Positions 7,475 through 16,228 of a stretch of 44,716 bases of DNA are shown here, one piece after another; positions within the stretch are counted from its first letter, which is position 1; each line of letters begins with the position of its first letter. Location: NCBI GenBank assembly GCA_030005635.1, contig JARUHP010000029.1:1-44716 (forward strand), given 5' to 3'. A program made the position numbers and the translations under genes. Source of the stretch: Deltaproteobacteria bacterium IMCC39146. GTDB taxonomy: Bacteria; Desulfobacterota; Desulfuromonadia; Desulfuromonadales; BM103. The notes beneath the pieces were generated by a model. That model was not told the DNA's origin. It did not search any database and was given only the letters and a program-made list of their open reading frames with translations.

Positions 7475-9388
7475 ATGCTTGAATTTTTGATTAGGTGTAA
7501 TTATATGCGTCCTTTAATCCGCCAACATAATCGAGTTTTTAGCTGGTTTCTGATCTCTACTTTTGCAGCTCTTCTGATGGGAATAGTTGTTACGAAAGTT
7601 GCTGATTATGATTTCTGGTGGCATCTGAATCTTGGCAGACAGATCCTTGACAAGATGACTCCCGTCGTTGTCGATCAATTTAGTTATACCTTCTCTGGTG
7701 CCGAACAGTTTAATGGAGAATGGCTTGCCGACCTGCTCATCTACCTGAGTTATTCCCTCGGCGGCTTTGGTGGGGTGGCTGTTTTGAAGGTTGTCCTGCT
7801 TACTGCCACTTTTTACCTGTTATCGCGAGCAGTGTGCCTCGGTCGGGAGCAGGATAAGGTGACTCTGGTTGCCCTCATCCTGTCTCTGGTTGTTGTCTTG
7901 TTCGCTCTGCGCTTTCGTCTTTTTGTTCGTCCTTTCCTGTTCTCTTACCTTTTCGTGGCACTGTTCTTGTTTTTTTTGCAGAAGTACAGGCAAGAGCTTA
8001 GTTACAGACAGCTCTGGATTCTCCCCGTACTGGAGGTCATTTGGACAAACTGTAGTAAAGGGTTTTTTTTCGGCCCTTTGCTGGTTGGTTTAATGGCGAT
8101 CAGTTCCCTTTTGGAGGGCAGACGGGATAAACGTCTTTGGACGCTGGCTCTGCTGACCTTGGGGGCCTCTTTTTTCAGCCCTGAAGGTGCCCGATTATAC
8201 ACGATGTTGACTGCATACATGCCGGATCCGCAGAATACGATAGTGATTGGCGAACATCAGCCTTTGTCTGCGTCGTTGTTGTGGGGACAAAGTTGGCACT
8301 ATTTCGTAGGATTTCAAGTGCTGTTAGCCGGTAGTTTAGTTTATCTGGTGGCGATGAAAGGCTGGCGAAATATTTTCCTGTTTCTGGTTTTTCTGACTTT
8401 TGCTATCCCACCCTTTTTTGCGGTTCGGATGATTGATTTTTTTGCCCTTATCGCGTTTCTGCCTTTTTATCTTTTTTGTGAAAAGTTTCTTGTACGGTGC
8501 CGACTCGTTGATTTCTTTCATTCAAATACTGCAATTGGCGCCATGTCTGTTTTGTTGTTATGTCTGCTTTTGTATGCTGTGCCAAATAATTCGACCTACG
8601 CTTTTGGTCTAGGGCCGAAAGAAAAGAATATCCCTGAGGGGGCCTTGGCTTTTCTCGAGAAAAACGATGTTAAGGGGAGGCTTTTTAATAGCTATCCTTA
8701 TGGTGGATACATCGCCTGGAGATCACCCCAAAAAAAGGTTTTTGTTGATGGCCGTGCGAATCAACTCTACCCCCTCGATTTTCTTGTGAATTACTTTCGG
8801 ATTATCGGTGAGCCGTCTCAGTGGGCCGCTGCTGAGAAGACGTGGGAGTTTACGATCGCCATACTTGAATATGATAAATTGAGCATGGGCAAACATTACC
8901 CTGCTCACCTTGTGACTAATCTTGATTGGGTTCCGGTTTATTGGGACAGGTATACAGTCGTCTATATCAAGGACATCCCAAAACACTCTGAATTGATTAA
9001 GAGGTATGGATACCGTGTAGCTCGGCCGGCATTTTATGATTTCAAATACCTGCAGCATATGCAAACGAGTAGAAATCAGAGTGAACTGATGGCTGGTCTC
9101 AATGAGGACATTGCAAGAGCTCAGAACAACCAGGAGGCCAGACTTGCCAAGGTCTTTTACCTTTACAATCTGAATGCAAATTACTATCGGAAAGAGATTC
9201 TTGCGGAGTTGGATGCTTCTTTGGCGTTGGAACCCGATTTAGCAATGGAGCATTCTGCTCAAGGTTTTATGCTGCTTCAGATGGGTAATAAAGAAGGTGC
9301 TTTAAGATCTGCAAGAGAGGCCCTTAGTATAGACCCCTCCGATGAGGGGGCCCTTTATCTTTTGGAAAAGATGAACCAGGTTAAATAA
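7475..9388 (+). CDS. Polytopic membrane protein with TPR-like C-terminus, GT-C-like paralog 2 (637 aa)
   Basis: The same architecture as the 764-3013 product. After the first span lies VADYDFWWHLNLG, then QFNGEWLADLL, where the acidic/His motif sits in the first outer loop. About ten membrane spans follow to residue 370. A soluble domain has NSYPYGGYIAWRSP and KVFVDGRANQLYP. The C-terminus has helical TPR-like units (LALEPDLAMEHSAQGFMLL, ALSIDPSDEGALYLL). A role as a sugar transferase using a polyprenyl-phosphate donor is inferred from topology and neighbours. The start may be ATG 7505 (MRPLIRQHN), which has a better-placed AGGTG. Sequence is AT-rich compared with the ppdK region. It is followed by rfbA about 100 bases downstream. 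Confidence 0.7.
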   Translation: MLEFLIRCNYMRPLIRQHNRVFSWFLISTFAALLMGIVVTKVADYDFWWHLNLGRQILDKMTPVVVDQFSYTFSGAEQFNGEWLADLLIYLSYSLGGFGGVAVLKVVLLTATFYLLSRAVCLGREQDKVTLVALILSLVVVLFALRFRLFVRPFLFSYLFVALFLFFLQKYRQELSYRQLWILPVLEVIWTNCSKGFFFGPLLVGLMAISSLLEGRRDKRLWTLALLTLGASFFSPEGARLYTMLTAYMPDPQNTIVIGEHQPLSASLLWGQSWHYFVGFQVLLAGSLVYLVAMKGWRNIFLFLVFLTFAIPPFFAVRMIDFFALIAFLPFYLFCEKFLVRCRLVDFFHSNTAIGAMSVLLLCLLLYAVPNNSTYAFGLGPKEKNIPEGALAFLEKNDVKGRLFNSYPYGGYIAWRSPQKKVFVDGRANQLYPLDFLVNYFRIIGEPSQWAAAEKTWEFTIAILEYDKLSMGKHYPAHLVTNLDWVPVYWDRYTVVYIKDIPKHSELIKRYGYRVARPAFYDFKYLQHMQTSRNQSELMAGLNEDIARAQNNQEARLAKVFYLYNLNANYYRKEILAELDASLALEPDLAMEHSAQGFMLLQMGNKEGALRSAREALSIDPSDEGALYLLEKMNQVK

Positions 9389-9490
9389 CTTCTGGAAAAG
9401 GTTGAGGCCGCGACATGTTGGAGGTGTCGTCGTGTTCAAGATGATAGCTAAAAGCGTGAACGACTTGGTCCGACAGTGTAAGGAGAAACT

Positions 9491-10354
9491 ATGAAAGGCA
9501 TTATTCTCGCCGGTGGTTCCGGTTCTCGATTACATCCAATCACCTTGGGTGTGTCTAAACAGTTACTGCCAATTTATGACAAGCCGATGATTTACTATCC
9601 ATTGTCCGTACTTATGCTTGCAGGTATTAGAGATGTTCTAATTATCACTACGCCAGATGATCAGTCAGGTTTTCAGCGGTTGCTTGGTAACGGTGACTTG
9701 TTCGGAATACACATTTCGTATGCTGTTCAGCCTAGCCCCGATGGACTAGCGCAGGCATTTCTCATTGGTGAAGAATTTATTGGTGGAGATTCTGTCTGTT
9801 TAGTGCTGGGTGACAACATCTTTTACGGTCAAGGATTTTCTCCTAAATTGCTTGAGGCCGCCAACAGGCAAAAGGGCGCAACCGTATTTGGTTACAAAGT
9901 TAAAAATCCAGAAGATTTTGGTGTTGTTGAGTTTGACGGGAAGATGCGGGCTATCTCCGTTACAGAAAAGCCTAAACAGCCCAAATCCAATTGGGCAGTG
10001 ACCGGTTTGTATTTTTACGATAACAGCGTCGTTGAGGTTGCCAAACAGGTTAAGCCATCAAGTCGAGGTGAATTGGAAATTACCAGTGTGAATCAAGAAT
10101 ATCTTGATCGTGGTGATTTACATGTGACATTGCTTGGGCGGGGCTTTGCTTGGCTGGATACAGGTACACACGAGAGCATGATGGATGCCTCCCGGTTTGT
10201 GGAAACAATTGAAATGAGGCAAGGTTACAAAATAGCGTGTTTGGAAGAGATTGCATTCAATAACGGCTGGATTAGCGCGTTGCAACTTCAAGACAGGGGC
10301 GTTGCTATGGAGAAAAATGGCTATGGCCAATATTTGCTTCAATTGAAAGAATGA
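9491..10354 (+). CDS. rfbA: Glucose-1-phosphate thymidylyltransferase RfbA/RmlA
   Basis: A 287-residue nucleotidyltransferase making dTDP-glucose from dTTP and glucose-1-phosphate, the first step toward dTDP-deoxysugars. The N-terminus [18 protein letters not shown] is the nucleotide-binding signature, with Ser replacing the commoner Thr. [28 protein letters not shown] (metal-binding Asp) and [14 protein letters not shown] are diagnostic of RmlA rather than other sugar nucleotidyltransferases. Length is normal for the family. AAGGAG lies six bases before the ATG. rmlB, rmlC and rmlD are not in this window. The product could feed the ketoisomerase and aminotransferases encoded at 24136-27025, from which it is now separated by an insertion sequence, mgtE and the glycan genes. 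Confidence 0.95.
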   Translation: MKGIILAGGSGSRLHPITLGVSKQLLPIYDKPMIYYPLSVLMLAGIRDVLIITTPDDQSGFQRLLGNGDLFGIHISYAVQPSPDGLAQAFLIGEEFIGGDSVCLVLGDNIFYGQGFSPKLLEAANRQKGATVFGYKVKNPEDFGVVEFDGKMRAISVTEKPKQPKSNWAVTGLYFYDNSVVEVAKQVKPSSRGELEITSVNQEYLDRGDLHVTLLGRGFAWLDTGTHESMMDASRFVETIEMRQGYKIACLEEIAFNNGWISALQLQDRGVAMEKNGYGQYLLQLKE

Positions 10355-10767
10355 AAATTATAACCCGCTGTTTTTAAACTCACTGTTGGCTAAAGGCTAC
10401 AGCGTTGCTTAATGTGTTGGGCCTCACCTTGTGTGATGCGCTGCGAGAGCGTAAACAGGAATCCCTATAGACCTACATAAATCAGACGCTATCAATCATG
10501 CTTGGGCATGGGTTGCCGTCAACTTGCTGATTTTCTTATTATTTCTCCCACATATAGTTTTGACTTCTCGAACTTCGTAAAAACACATAATTCTTGCTAT
10601 CCCTGATAAATAAGAGATTGGCGACCCCTCCCCTCTGCTAAATTCAGCACAGATCTGACAGTGGGTGTCAGGTCAAGTCTGGCCTCCTACAGCTCAAGGT
10701 GCAGGGCTAAGGGATGAATGTATTTCCCTGAACCCTTAGCCTAAAGCCATGAACCTTTGATAAATGT
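10355..10767. other. Noncoding region with a hairpin, ending in the left IS target repeat
   Basis: No gene is supported. GGCTAAGGG (10705-10713) and CCCTTAGCC (10733-10741) form a perfect 9-bp inverted repeat with a 19-base loop and no T-run. CATGAACCTTTGATAAAT at 10748-10765 is the left copy of the target duplication of the downstream insertion sequence. Before the insertion this region was continuous with 12110 onward and formed the upstream region of mgtE. Confidence 0.5.
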
Positions 10768-12109
10768 TGTCAACAAATAGAACTGTCCGGTTTGTTAGCA
10801 AATGAATTGTCCGGTTTCCCTCACGATCAGGTAGGGAAAGAAACGGACGCGACGGTTATTGATTTTCAGCGGTTTTAATGCAATCAAGTATCTGTCCTTC
10901 TCGGTCATAAGTTGCCAATTTTCTGGGGCCATAAAAGAGGGCCAGCGAACGGTCAGCATAGCGGTGGATTCTGACTTTGGTCTTGATGTAATTGAAGCGA
11001 TAGCTATCTGACGGGATCTGCAGCGTGAGCTTTTCAAATGACACGCAATTGTCGCGGCCTACGGTTCGTTCAAAATGTTCCGACAGGTAGTCGTCTAGGT
11101 TGCCGCCGATCCAGGGGACAAAGACCGAACCTTCTTCAGCGGATTTTTCTGTAAACCTGGCATTAAACGCCGGTCTGTAAACGGTGTCGAGATACTGATT
11201 GGCTGTTTCCATAGTCGTGATCCCATGAAATTTGAGTTCATTGACCAAGCGATCCTGATGTGTATGGAAGGCGCGTTCACTGCGGCCACGGGCCTCTGGA
11301 GAATAAGCGGCAATCATTTCGATGCCAAGCTGATGCATGGCACGACCGAATTGAGTCGGATTGTTTTTGTCGACCTTGCCACCGGCCTTGGGTGTGTACC
11401 AGTAATGGCTGCCCCGGTCGGTGTAAAAGGTGCAGCACAGGCCCTTTTCGAGGATGATCTCGCGCATTGCACGGAAGCTACTTAACGTGCCTTCCTGTTC
11501 AACAAAGAACATGCTGAGGTGCTCGTTAGTTGCGTCGTCCATGGTGACGATCAAATCCCAGGTCTTAACAGGGACCCACTCGTGGGTACTGCCATCCTGA
11601 TGAAGCATCATGCCCGGGAGTGGAGAGCGCGGCCTGCGTTTACGATGTTTGCCACGCTTTGATGCTTTCTTGACTAGCCGTTTCTCTTGCAGGGTGTTTT
11701 TGACCCAGGTGTAGCTGCGGGTGCCACCGTCTTTTTGGTACCAGTCATGGAAGTGGCTGACGTTCCAACCATTGTGGCGATCCCGATATCGATCCGCTAG
11801 GGCCATCACTTCATCAACCGGAGCTTTTCTGGCTGAGGCTTGGTTGAGTCGTTTGTCGATGAGGCCGTCAAGACCGTCCTCTATGTAACGGTTCACGTGA
11901 CGACGAAAGGAACGTTCATGGACACCAAGAATGCGAGCGGCTTCTTCCTGTGTAATTCGTCCTTCGGTCCAAAGGCTGTAGGTCTCTTCGAAATGCATTA
12001 TCCGGATCTCCTGTTGTAGAACTGTTCGTTTCATAGTGTCCTCCTACTGGACAGAATGAACCGGACAGATGTTGTGCTACAACACCGGACAGTTTATTTG
12101 CTAGCGACA
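10768..12109 (-). mobile_element. IS1202-group (ISNCY) insertion sequence with 18-bp target duplication
   Basis: An element of about 1.34 kb. The left end TGTCAACAAATAGAACTGTC and the minus-strand right end TGTCGCTAGCAAATAAACTG are inverted repeats, and both continue into repeated CTGTCCGGT motifs. The flanks carry the same 18 bp, CATGAACCTTTGATAAAT, at 10748-10765 and 12110-12127. Long target duplications fit the IS1202 group. The left end could be placed at 10766 instead. It carries one transposase gene on the minus strand. The complete ends, intact gene and exact duplication indicate a recent and perhaps active insertion. Confidence 0.85.
10856..12034 (-). CDS. ISNCY/IS1202-type DDE transposase
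   Basis: A 392-residue transposase. The N-terminal helix-turn-helix (QEEAARILGVHERSFRRHVN) is followed by a basic linker (KKASKRGKHRKRRPRS) and an RNase-H-like catalytic core. The core has WDLIVTMDDATNEH (first Asp), CTFYTDRGSHYW (second Asp) and AAYSPEARGRSERAFHTHQ (Glu). It would catalyse cut or copy transposition of the surrounding element. The ATG at 12034 is preceded by AGGAGG at five to six bases. The frame is intact. Its promoter would have to lie in the right end of the element. Confidence 0.88.
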   Translation of the reverse strand: MKRTVLQQEIRIMHFEETYSLWTEGRITQEEAARILGVHERSFRRHVNRYIEDGLDGLIDKRLNQASARKAPVDEVMALADRYRDRHNGWNVSHFHDWYQKDGGTRSYTWVKNTLQEKRLVKKASKRGKHRKRRPRSPLPGMMLHQDGSTHEWVPVKTWDLIVTMDDATNEHLSMFFVEQEGTLSSFRAMREIILEKGLCCTFYTDRGSHYWYTPKAGGKVDKNNPTQFGRAMHQLGIEMIAAYSPEARGRSERAFHTHQDRLVNELKFHGITTMETANQYLDTVYRPAFNARFTEKSAEEGSVFVPWIGGNLDDYLSEHFERTVGRDNCVSFEKLTLQIPSDSYRFNYIKTKVRIHRYADRSLALFYGPRKLATYDREGQILDCIKTAENQ

Positions 12110-12126
12110 CATGAACCTTTGATAAA

Positions 12127-12154
12127 TTGACACCCCTAAAGCCACGATGATAAT
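12127..12154 (+). promoter_or_regulatory. Probable sigma-70 promoter of mgtE
   Basis: TTGACA (12127-12132), a 16-base spacer and GATAAT (12149-12154) lie 50 bases before the mgtE start. The first T of the -35 box is the last base of the IS target duplication, so the insertion landed immediately upstream without breaking the promoter. Match is by eye only. Confidence 0.6.
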
Positions 12155-12204
12155 GTAATAGAGTTTTACTTCAGTTCAGTACCAATTCGCGACGTGAGGC
12201 TCCT

Positions 12205-13560
12205 ATGGATCAGAAACAACAGCTTTTGCTCGATGCTACCAAGCGGCTGATCCGGCGCGGGGCTTTCCCTAATCTGGCGAAACTCCTTACCAAGTCTCAT
12301 CCTGCTGATATCGCACATCTCTTCCGCTACCTGGATCTCAAGGACCAGCGCATTCTCTTCAACCTGATTGAAGATGCGGAGAAAAGTGCCTACGTACTGG
12401 CTGAGCTTGATCACAGCACGGGCGCGCAACTGCTTGAACAGCTCGATAAAGAAACCATCACTGAAGTTCTTCAGGAAATGTCTTCAGATGATGCGGCCGA
12501 TATTATCGGTAATATGCCGCAAGAGTTGGCGGACGAAATCCTCGATATCATGCACGATGAGGATTCCGAAGAGATTGAACACCTTCTTCAATACGATGAA
12601 GATACGGCCGGCGGTATCATGTCGACCGAGATTTTCGCCCTTGACGAGGATCTCACTGTTAAGGATGCCATCGAAGCGATCCAGCAGGCCGACGATGTGG
12701 AGATGGTCTTCTATCTCTACGTAGTCAATGAGGCAGGGCAGCTCGTTGGTGTTCTTTCTCTTCGTCAGTTGCTGACAGTTCTGCCAACGAAAAAACTCTC
12801 GGAGATCATGATCACCGATGTTTTGAGTGTGCGCACCGACGTGGACCAGGAAGAGGTTGCGAGGGTTGTTGAGAAATACAACATTCTGGCGATACCGGTT
12901 GTCGATGAGATGAACAGTCTGAAGGGTCTCATCACCGTAGATGATATCATCGATGTTATCCGCCAGGAAGCGACAGAAGATATCTACAAGATGGCAGGTG
13001 CCAACGAGGAAGAGCTCCTCTATGGCTATAAAGCGTTCAAAATCGCCCGGCTTCGTTTGCCCTGGCTGTTGGTTAACTTGTTCGGTGGTGTTGCGACCGG
13101 TTACCTGTTGTGGCTTTTCAAGGTGACCCTCAAGGAAGTGATCGCTCTGCTCGTGTTTATTCCTGTTATTACAGGTATGGGCGGTAACGTCGGAGGTCAG
13201 TCGGCGACGATTATGGTGCGAGGCTTTGCCACCGGGCGCATTGATTTCACAATGCTGCGTCAAGTCTTTTTCAAAGAAGTCCGGGTTGGTATGATCATGG
13301 GCAGTGTTTGTGGCTTTACTGTTGGTCTGGTCGCCTGGTTCTGGCATGGTAACCCCTATCTGGGGATGGTCGTTGGTCTGGCGATGTTTGTCGCGATGAT
13401 TGTCGCTGCATCGATGGGTGTGATTGCTCCCGCCGCCTTTAAGCGACTGGGTATTGACCCTGCGATTGCATCAACACCTTTCGTTCAGACTGCCAATGAC
13501 ATTACTGGTATTCTTATCTACTTTGCTACCGCGACGACGTTTATCTCTTATTTGCGATAA
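12205..13560 (+). CDS. mgtE: Magnesium transporter MgtE
   Basis: A 451-residue protein with the full MgtE layout. Residues 1-130 are the helical N domain rich in Asp/Glu (EMSSDDAADIIGNMP, LLQYDEDTAGGIMSTE). Residues about 135-255 are two CBS domains (DAIEAIQQADDVEMVFYLYV, LAIPVVDEMNSLKGLITVDD). The C-terminal part has five membrane spans with GMGGNVGGQSATI and the pore signature GIDPAIASTPFVQTANDITG. It is a homodimeric Mg2+ channel in the inner membrane, gated by Mg2+ bound to the cytosolic domains. It has an upstream promoter close to an IS end. The glycan operon begins only 41 bases downstream, so read-through is possible. Confidence 0.95.
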   Translation: MDQKQQLLLDATKRLIRRGAFPNLAKLLTKSHPADIAHLFRYLDLKDQRILFNLIEDAEKSAYVLAELDHSTGAQLLEQLDKETITEVLQEMSSDDAADIIGNMPQELADEILDIMHDEDSEEIEHLLQYDEDTAGGIMSTEIFALDEDLTVKDAIEAIQQADDVEMVFYLYVVNEAGQLVGVLSLRQLLTVLPTKKLSEIMITDVLSVRTDVDQEEVARVVEKYNILAIPVVDEMNSLKGLITVDDIIDVIRQEATEDIYKMAGANEEELLYGYKAFKIARLRLPWLLVNLFGGVATGYLLWLFKVTLKEVIALLVFIPVITGMGGNVGGQSATIMVRGFATGRIDFTMLRQVFFKEVRVGMIMGSVCGFTVGLVAWFWHGNPYLGMVVGLAMFVAMIVAASMGVIAPAAFKRLGIDPAIASTPFVQTANDITGILIYFATATTFISYLR

Positions 13561-13601
13561 GCACAACAATAACTGAATCGACTTCCGGGTAAGGTTTCCT
13601 A

Positions 13602-14540
13602 ATGGCTCATCTATCTGTAGTAATACCAGTTTTTAAAGCTGAGAAGTGTCTTGAGGAACTGCATGCTCGCTTGACAGCCGCTCTTTCCGCTATTACTGAG
13701 GATTATGAAGTTATACTGGTCGAGGACTCTGGGGGGGACCGGTCTTGGGAAATTATCTGCGAGTTGTCTCAACAGGACAAGCGAGTGAAAGGAATTCAGT
13801 TGAGCCGCAACTTTGGACAGCATGCTGCTACTCTATGCGGTGTCTCTAAGGCCAAGGGTGAATGGATCGTGACGATGGACGACGATCTTGAACAGAGCCC
13901 AGAGGATATCTCCACTCTTTTACAGAAAGCACGGGAAGGTTACTCGATAGTCTATGGTATCTACCCACAGCGCACTCACCATTTGTGGAGAAACCTGACC
14001 TCAGTATTGGCCCGCCGCCTTTTTCGGCTGGCGATCCCTTCTCTGAACCATGAGTACACCTCGTTTCGCGTCGTCGAAAAAAACATTGCTAAGGGCATGC
14101 GTGAATTTGATTCTCCGTTCCCCTTTATCGACGGCTACCTTTCCTGGTTGACTAATAACTACGCGACGGTTGAAGTGGAGCACTCGGCTCGGGCAGAAGG
14201 ATCGAGTAACTATAACTTCCGTAAACTTTTCACCCACACCCTTAATATTTTTGTAACCTTCTCCGATTTGCCACTGAAGATGGCTTCATGGGTCGGTCTC
14301 TGCTCTTTTATGATCGGGATGGTTTGTCTGATAGCTATTGTCTTATCTCGACTGTTTGGCGGTATAACTGTTAGCGGTTTTGCCTCTTTGATGGCCGGTA
14401 TTGTACTTTTTGGAGGAATCCAAATGCTGATCCTTGGCATCTTTGGCGAGTATCTGGGGAGAATGAACTTCAAGTCGTCGAAAAAACCTCTTTTCTTGGT
14501 TGGTCAGGAAACTGGGTCCTTGAGGAGGCAAAAGTCATGA
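13602..14540 (+). CDS. Polyprenyl-phosphate glycosyltransferase, ArnC/GtrB-like GT2
   Basis: A 312-residue GT2 enzyme. LSVVIPVFKAEKCLEELH is the N-terminal fold. EVILVEDSGGDRSWEI and LSRNFGQHAATLCGV follow the ArnC/DPMS pattern. VTMDDDLEQSPEDI holds the catalytic DxD. Two long C-terminal hydrophobic segments (residues about 230-290) with GGIQMLILGIFGEYLGRM are the membrane part of bactoprenol glycosyltransferases. It would make undecaprenyl-phosphate-sugar on the cytoplasmic face. The stop overlaps the next start as ATGA. Coupling to a PglD-like acyltransferase suggests an N-acylated amino sugar as the moiety, by inference. Substrate cannot be assigned. Confidence 0.88.
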   Translation: MAHLSVVIPVFKAEKCLEELHARLTAALSAITEDYEVILVEDSGGDRSWEIICELSQQDKRVKGIQLSRNFGQHAATLCGVSKAKGEWIVTMDDDLEQSPEDISTLLQKAREGYSIVYGIYPQRTHHLWRNLTSVLARRLFRLAIPSLNHEYTSFRVVEKNIAKGMREFDSPFPFIDGYLSWLTNNYATVEVEHSARAEGSSNYNFRKLFTHTLNIFVTFSDLPLKMASWVGLCSFMIGMVCLIAIVLSRLFGGITVSGFASLMAGIVLFGGIQMLILGIFGEYLGRMNFKSSKKPLFLVGQETGSLRRQKS

Positions 14541-15130
14541 AGAAGGTCTTGGTCTACGGATCTCAGGAATTCGGTGTGGTGATCAAGGCTTTGGTTACTC
14601 GGTGCGGGTATGAGTTTGTTGGGTTTATCGATGATTATAACTCTGGTGAAGAAGTGTTGGGCGGGTTTGATCAGGTGTCAAGGAGATACCCCCCAGCCAG
14701 CTACGAGCTGGCGATTGCTGTCGGGTATAACAACCTGTTAGCCCGTTGGAAGGTCTTTCAGAAAGTTAAACAGCATGGATACGTCCTGCCGCGACTCGTG
14801 CATCCCCAGGCATACGTGCATGACTTAGATAAAGTGGGCGAGGGCTCCGTCGTTATGGCCGGAGCTGTTGTGGATGTCAATGCCCGTCTGGGGCCCCTGA
14901 CTGTAGTCTGGCCTAGCGTAGTCGTAAATCACGACAGTGGCATTGCGGCAAATACCTTCCTCTCACCCAACTCCACGGTGTGCGGATTTGTCACAATCGG
15001 GGAGCACTGCTTTGTCGGTGCCGGTACGACAATCGTCGATCACGTGAATGTACCCACAGAGAGTTTTCTTAAAGCCGGATCCCTTTATACCTCTAAATCT
15101 AAATTTTCGAAAATTGAGGGGCTTGCTTGA
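14537..15130 (+). CDS. PglD/NeuD-like sugar acyltransferase with left-handed beta-helix
   Basis: A 197-residue protein. An N-terminal Rossmann-like domain binds the nucleotide-sugar (KVLVYGSQEFGVVIKAL, FVGFIDDYNSG). A C-terminal hexapeptide-repeat beta-helix follows (VGEGSVVMAGAVVDVNARLG, HDSGIAANTFLSPNSTVCG, VTIGEHCFVGAGTTIVDHVN). PglD and related enzymes acetylate the amino group of dTDP/UDP-amino-6-deoxysugars; the conserved catalytic His of the family probably corresponds to VNHDSG. It overlaps both neighbours by four bases (ATGA upstream, TTGA downstream), so it is translated with the GT2 and WbqC genes. Donor could be acetyl-CoA or another acyl thioester; nothing in the sequence decides. 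Confidence 0.82.
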   Translation: MKKVLVYGSQEFGVVIKALVTRCGYEFVGFIDDYNSGEEVLGGFDQVSRRYPPASYELAIAVGYNNLLARWKVFQKVKQHGYVLPRLVHPQAYVHDLDKVGEGSVVMAGAVVDVNARLGPLTVVWPSVVVNHDSGIAANTFLSPNSTVCGFVTIGEHCFVGAGTTIVDHVNVPTESFLKAGSLYTSKSKFSKIEGLA

Positions 15131-15837
15131 AGAAAGTCGCTATCATTCAATCTAGTTACCTCCCCTGGAAGGGCTACTTTGACATCATTAATGATGTTGA
15201 TTTGTTTATCTTTTACGACGATGTGAAATACACGAAAAACGATTGGCGTAACCGCAACAAGATCAAGGTTGCTGGAGGCACGAGTTGGCTCACTATTCCC
15301 GTGACCGCTTGTTCTGATCAGTTAATTGGTGATGTGGGGCTATCTGACCGTCGCTGGGCCGGCAAGCACTGGAAGTCTTTTGCGCAATACTACTCTCGTG
15401 CACCGTACTTTAACCGTTATCGAGCATTCTTCGAACAGGTGTTTTTGGCCGAACGTTGGGATAACTTGTCGCAACTCAATCAGTATCTGATACAACATAT
15501 TGCGAGGGATTTCCTTGGCATCAAAACCAAATTCAGAGATTCCCTTGAGTATAGCTGTTCAGGAGCTAAGCTGGAGAGGTTGCTTGATCTGTTGAGCAAG
15601 TCCGGTGCCGGTCGTTATGTCTCTGGGCCGGCTGCCAAAGACTATATTGATGAGGGAGCTTTCATTCAGGCGGGTGTCGAGTTAGTCTTCAAAGATTATT
15701 CTGACTACCCTGAGTACTCGCAGTTTTATCCCCCCTTCGACCATTATGTCACCGTGCTTGACCTGCTGTTTCATGTTGGCCCAGACGCACCTTGGTATAT
15801 CTGGGGTTGGCGAGAAAATAAAGAGAAGGGTGAGTAG
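15127..15837 (+). CDS. WbqC-family protein
   Basis: A 236-residue WbqC-like protein (PF08889 type), recognised by the N-terminal VAIIQSSYLPWKGYFDII and by FIFYDDVKYTKNDWRNRNKI, then WLTIPV and the C-terminal SVLDLLF-like VTVLDLLFHVGPDAPWYI. The family occurs in O-antigen and surface-glycan loci; its reaction is not established as far as I know. It starts at TTG 15127, overlapping the previous stop as TTGA; no better start exists. It is followed with zero spacing (TAG then ATG) by the SMR carrier gene. Confidence 0.8.
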   Translation: MKKVAIIQSSYLPWKGYFDIINDVDLFIFYDDVKYTKNDWRNRNKIKVAGGTSWLTIPVTACSDQLIGDVGLSDRRWAGKHWKSFAQYYSRAPYFNRYRAFFEQVFLAERWDNLSQLNQYLIQHIARDFLGIKTKFRDSLEYSCSGAKLERLLDLLSKSGAGRYVSGPAAKDYIDEGAFIQAGVELVFKDYSDYPEYSQFYPPFDHYVTVLDLLFHVGPDAPWYIWGWRENKEKGE

Positions 15838-16200
15838 ATGGGTTACTTTTATGTCTTTATGACAATCTTGTTTACGGTCTACGGACAACTGGTTTTGAAA
15901 TGGCAAATTAACCAAGTTGGACAACTCCCGGTTGATTTGATCCCAAAAGTATTTTTCCTTATTAAACTCTTGTTGAACCCGTGGGTACTCAGTGGCTTTG
16001 TCTCTGCATTTGTTGCCGCCTTGGCCTGGATGGCTGCTATGACCAAGCTTGATTTGAGCCATGCCTACCCCTTTATGAGTCTGGCTTTTGTTCTCGTTCT
16101 TTTCTTAAGTGTTTTTTTCTTTAATGAACCTCTTACCTGGCCGAAAATTGCAGGGATGGCCCTAATTGTCGGTGGCATTCTTGTCGGAAGCCAGGTGTGA
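15838..16200 (+). CDS. Small multidrug-resistance/EamA-type four-span membrane protein, ArnE/F-like
   Basis: 120 residues with four hydrophobic helices. Features are GQLVLKWQINQVGQL after helix 1, ALAWMAAMTKLDLSHAYPFM at helices 2-3, FFFNEPLTWPKIAGMALIVG and a C-terminal GILVGSQV. The LSHAYP and NEP(L)xxxxxxGxxLIxxG pattern is that of EmrE/EamA half-transporters. ArnE/ArnF of this fold flip undecaprenyl-phosphate-aminoarabinose. Its position between a polyprenyl-phosphate glycosyltransferase and a GT-C-like gene supports a lipid-linked sugar flippase rather than drug efflux; that is inference. The start abuts the previous stop with no gap. Confidence 0.8.
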   Translation: MGYFYVFMTILFTVYGQLVLKWQINQVGQLPVDLIPKVFFLIKLLLNPWVLSGFVSAFVAALAWMAAMTKLDLSHAYPFMSLAFVLVLFLSVFFFNEPLTWPKIAGMALIVGGILVGSQV

Positions 16201-16228
16201 AAGCACACACCAGTTATTTGTGAGAAAG

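Noticed and set aside
9491-10354. A complete rmlABCD operon
   Set aside because: Only rfbA is present; no dehydratase, epimerase or reductase follows before the IS.
12484-13347. 287-codon minus-strand frame inside mgtE
   Set aside because: Entirely antisense to a clear MgtE with all motifs; composition is that of a shadow frame.
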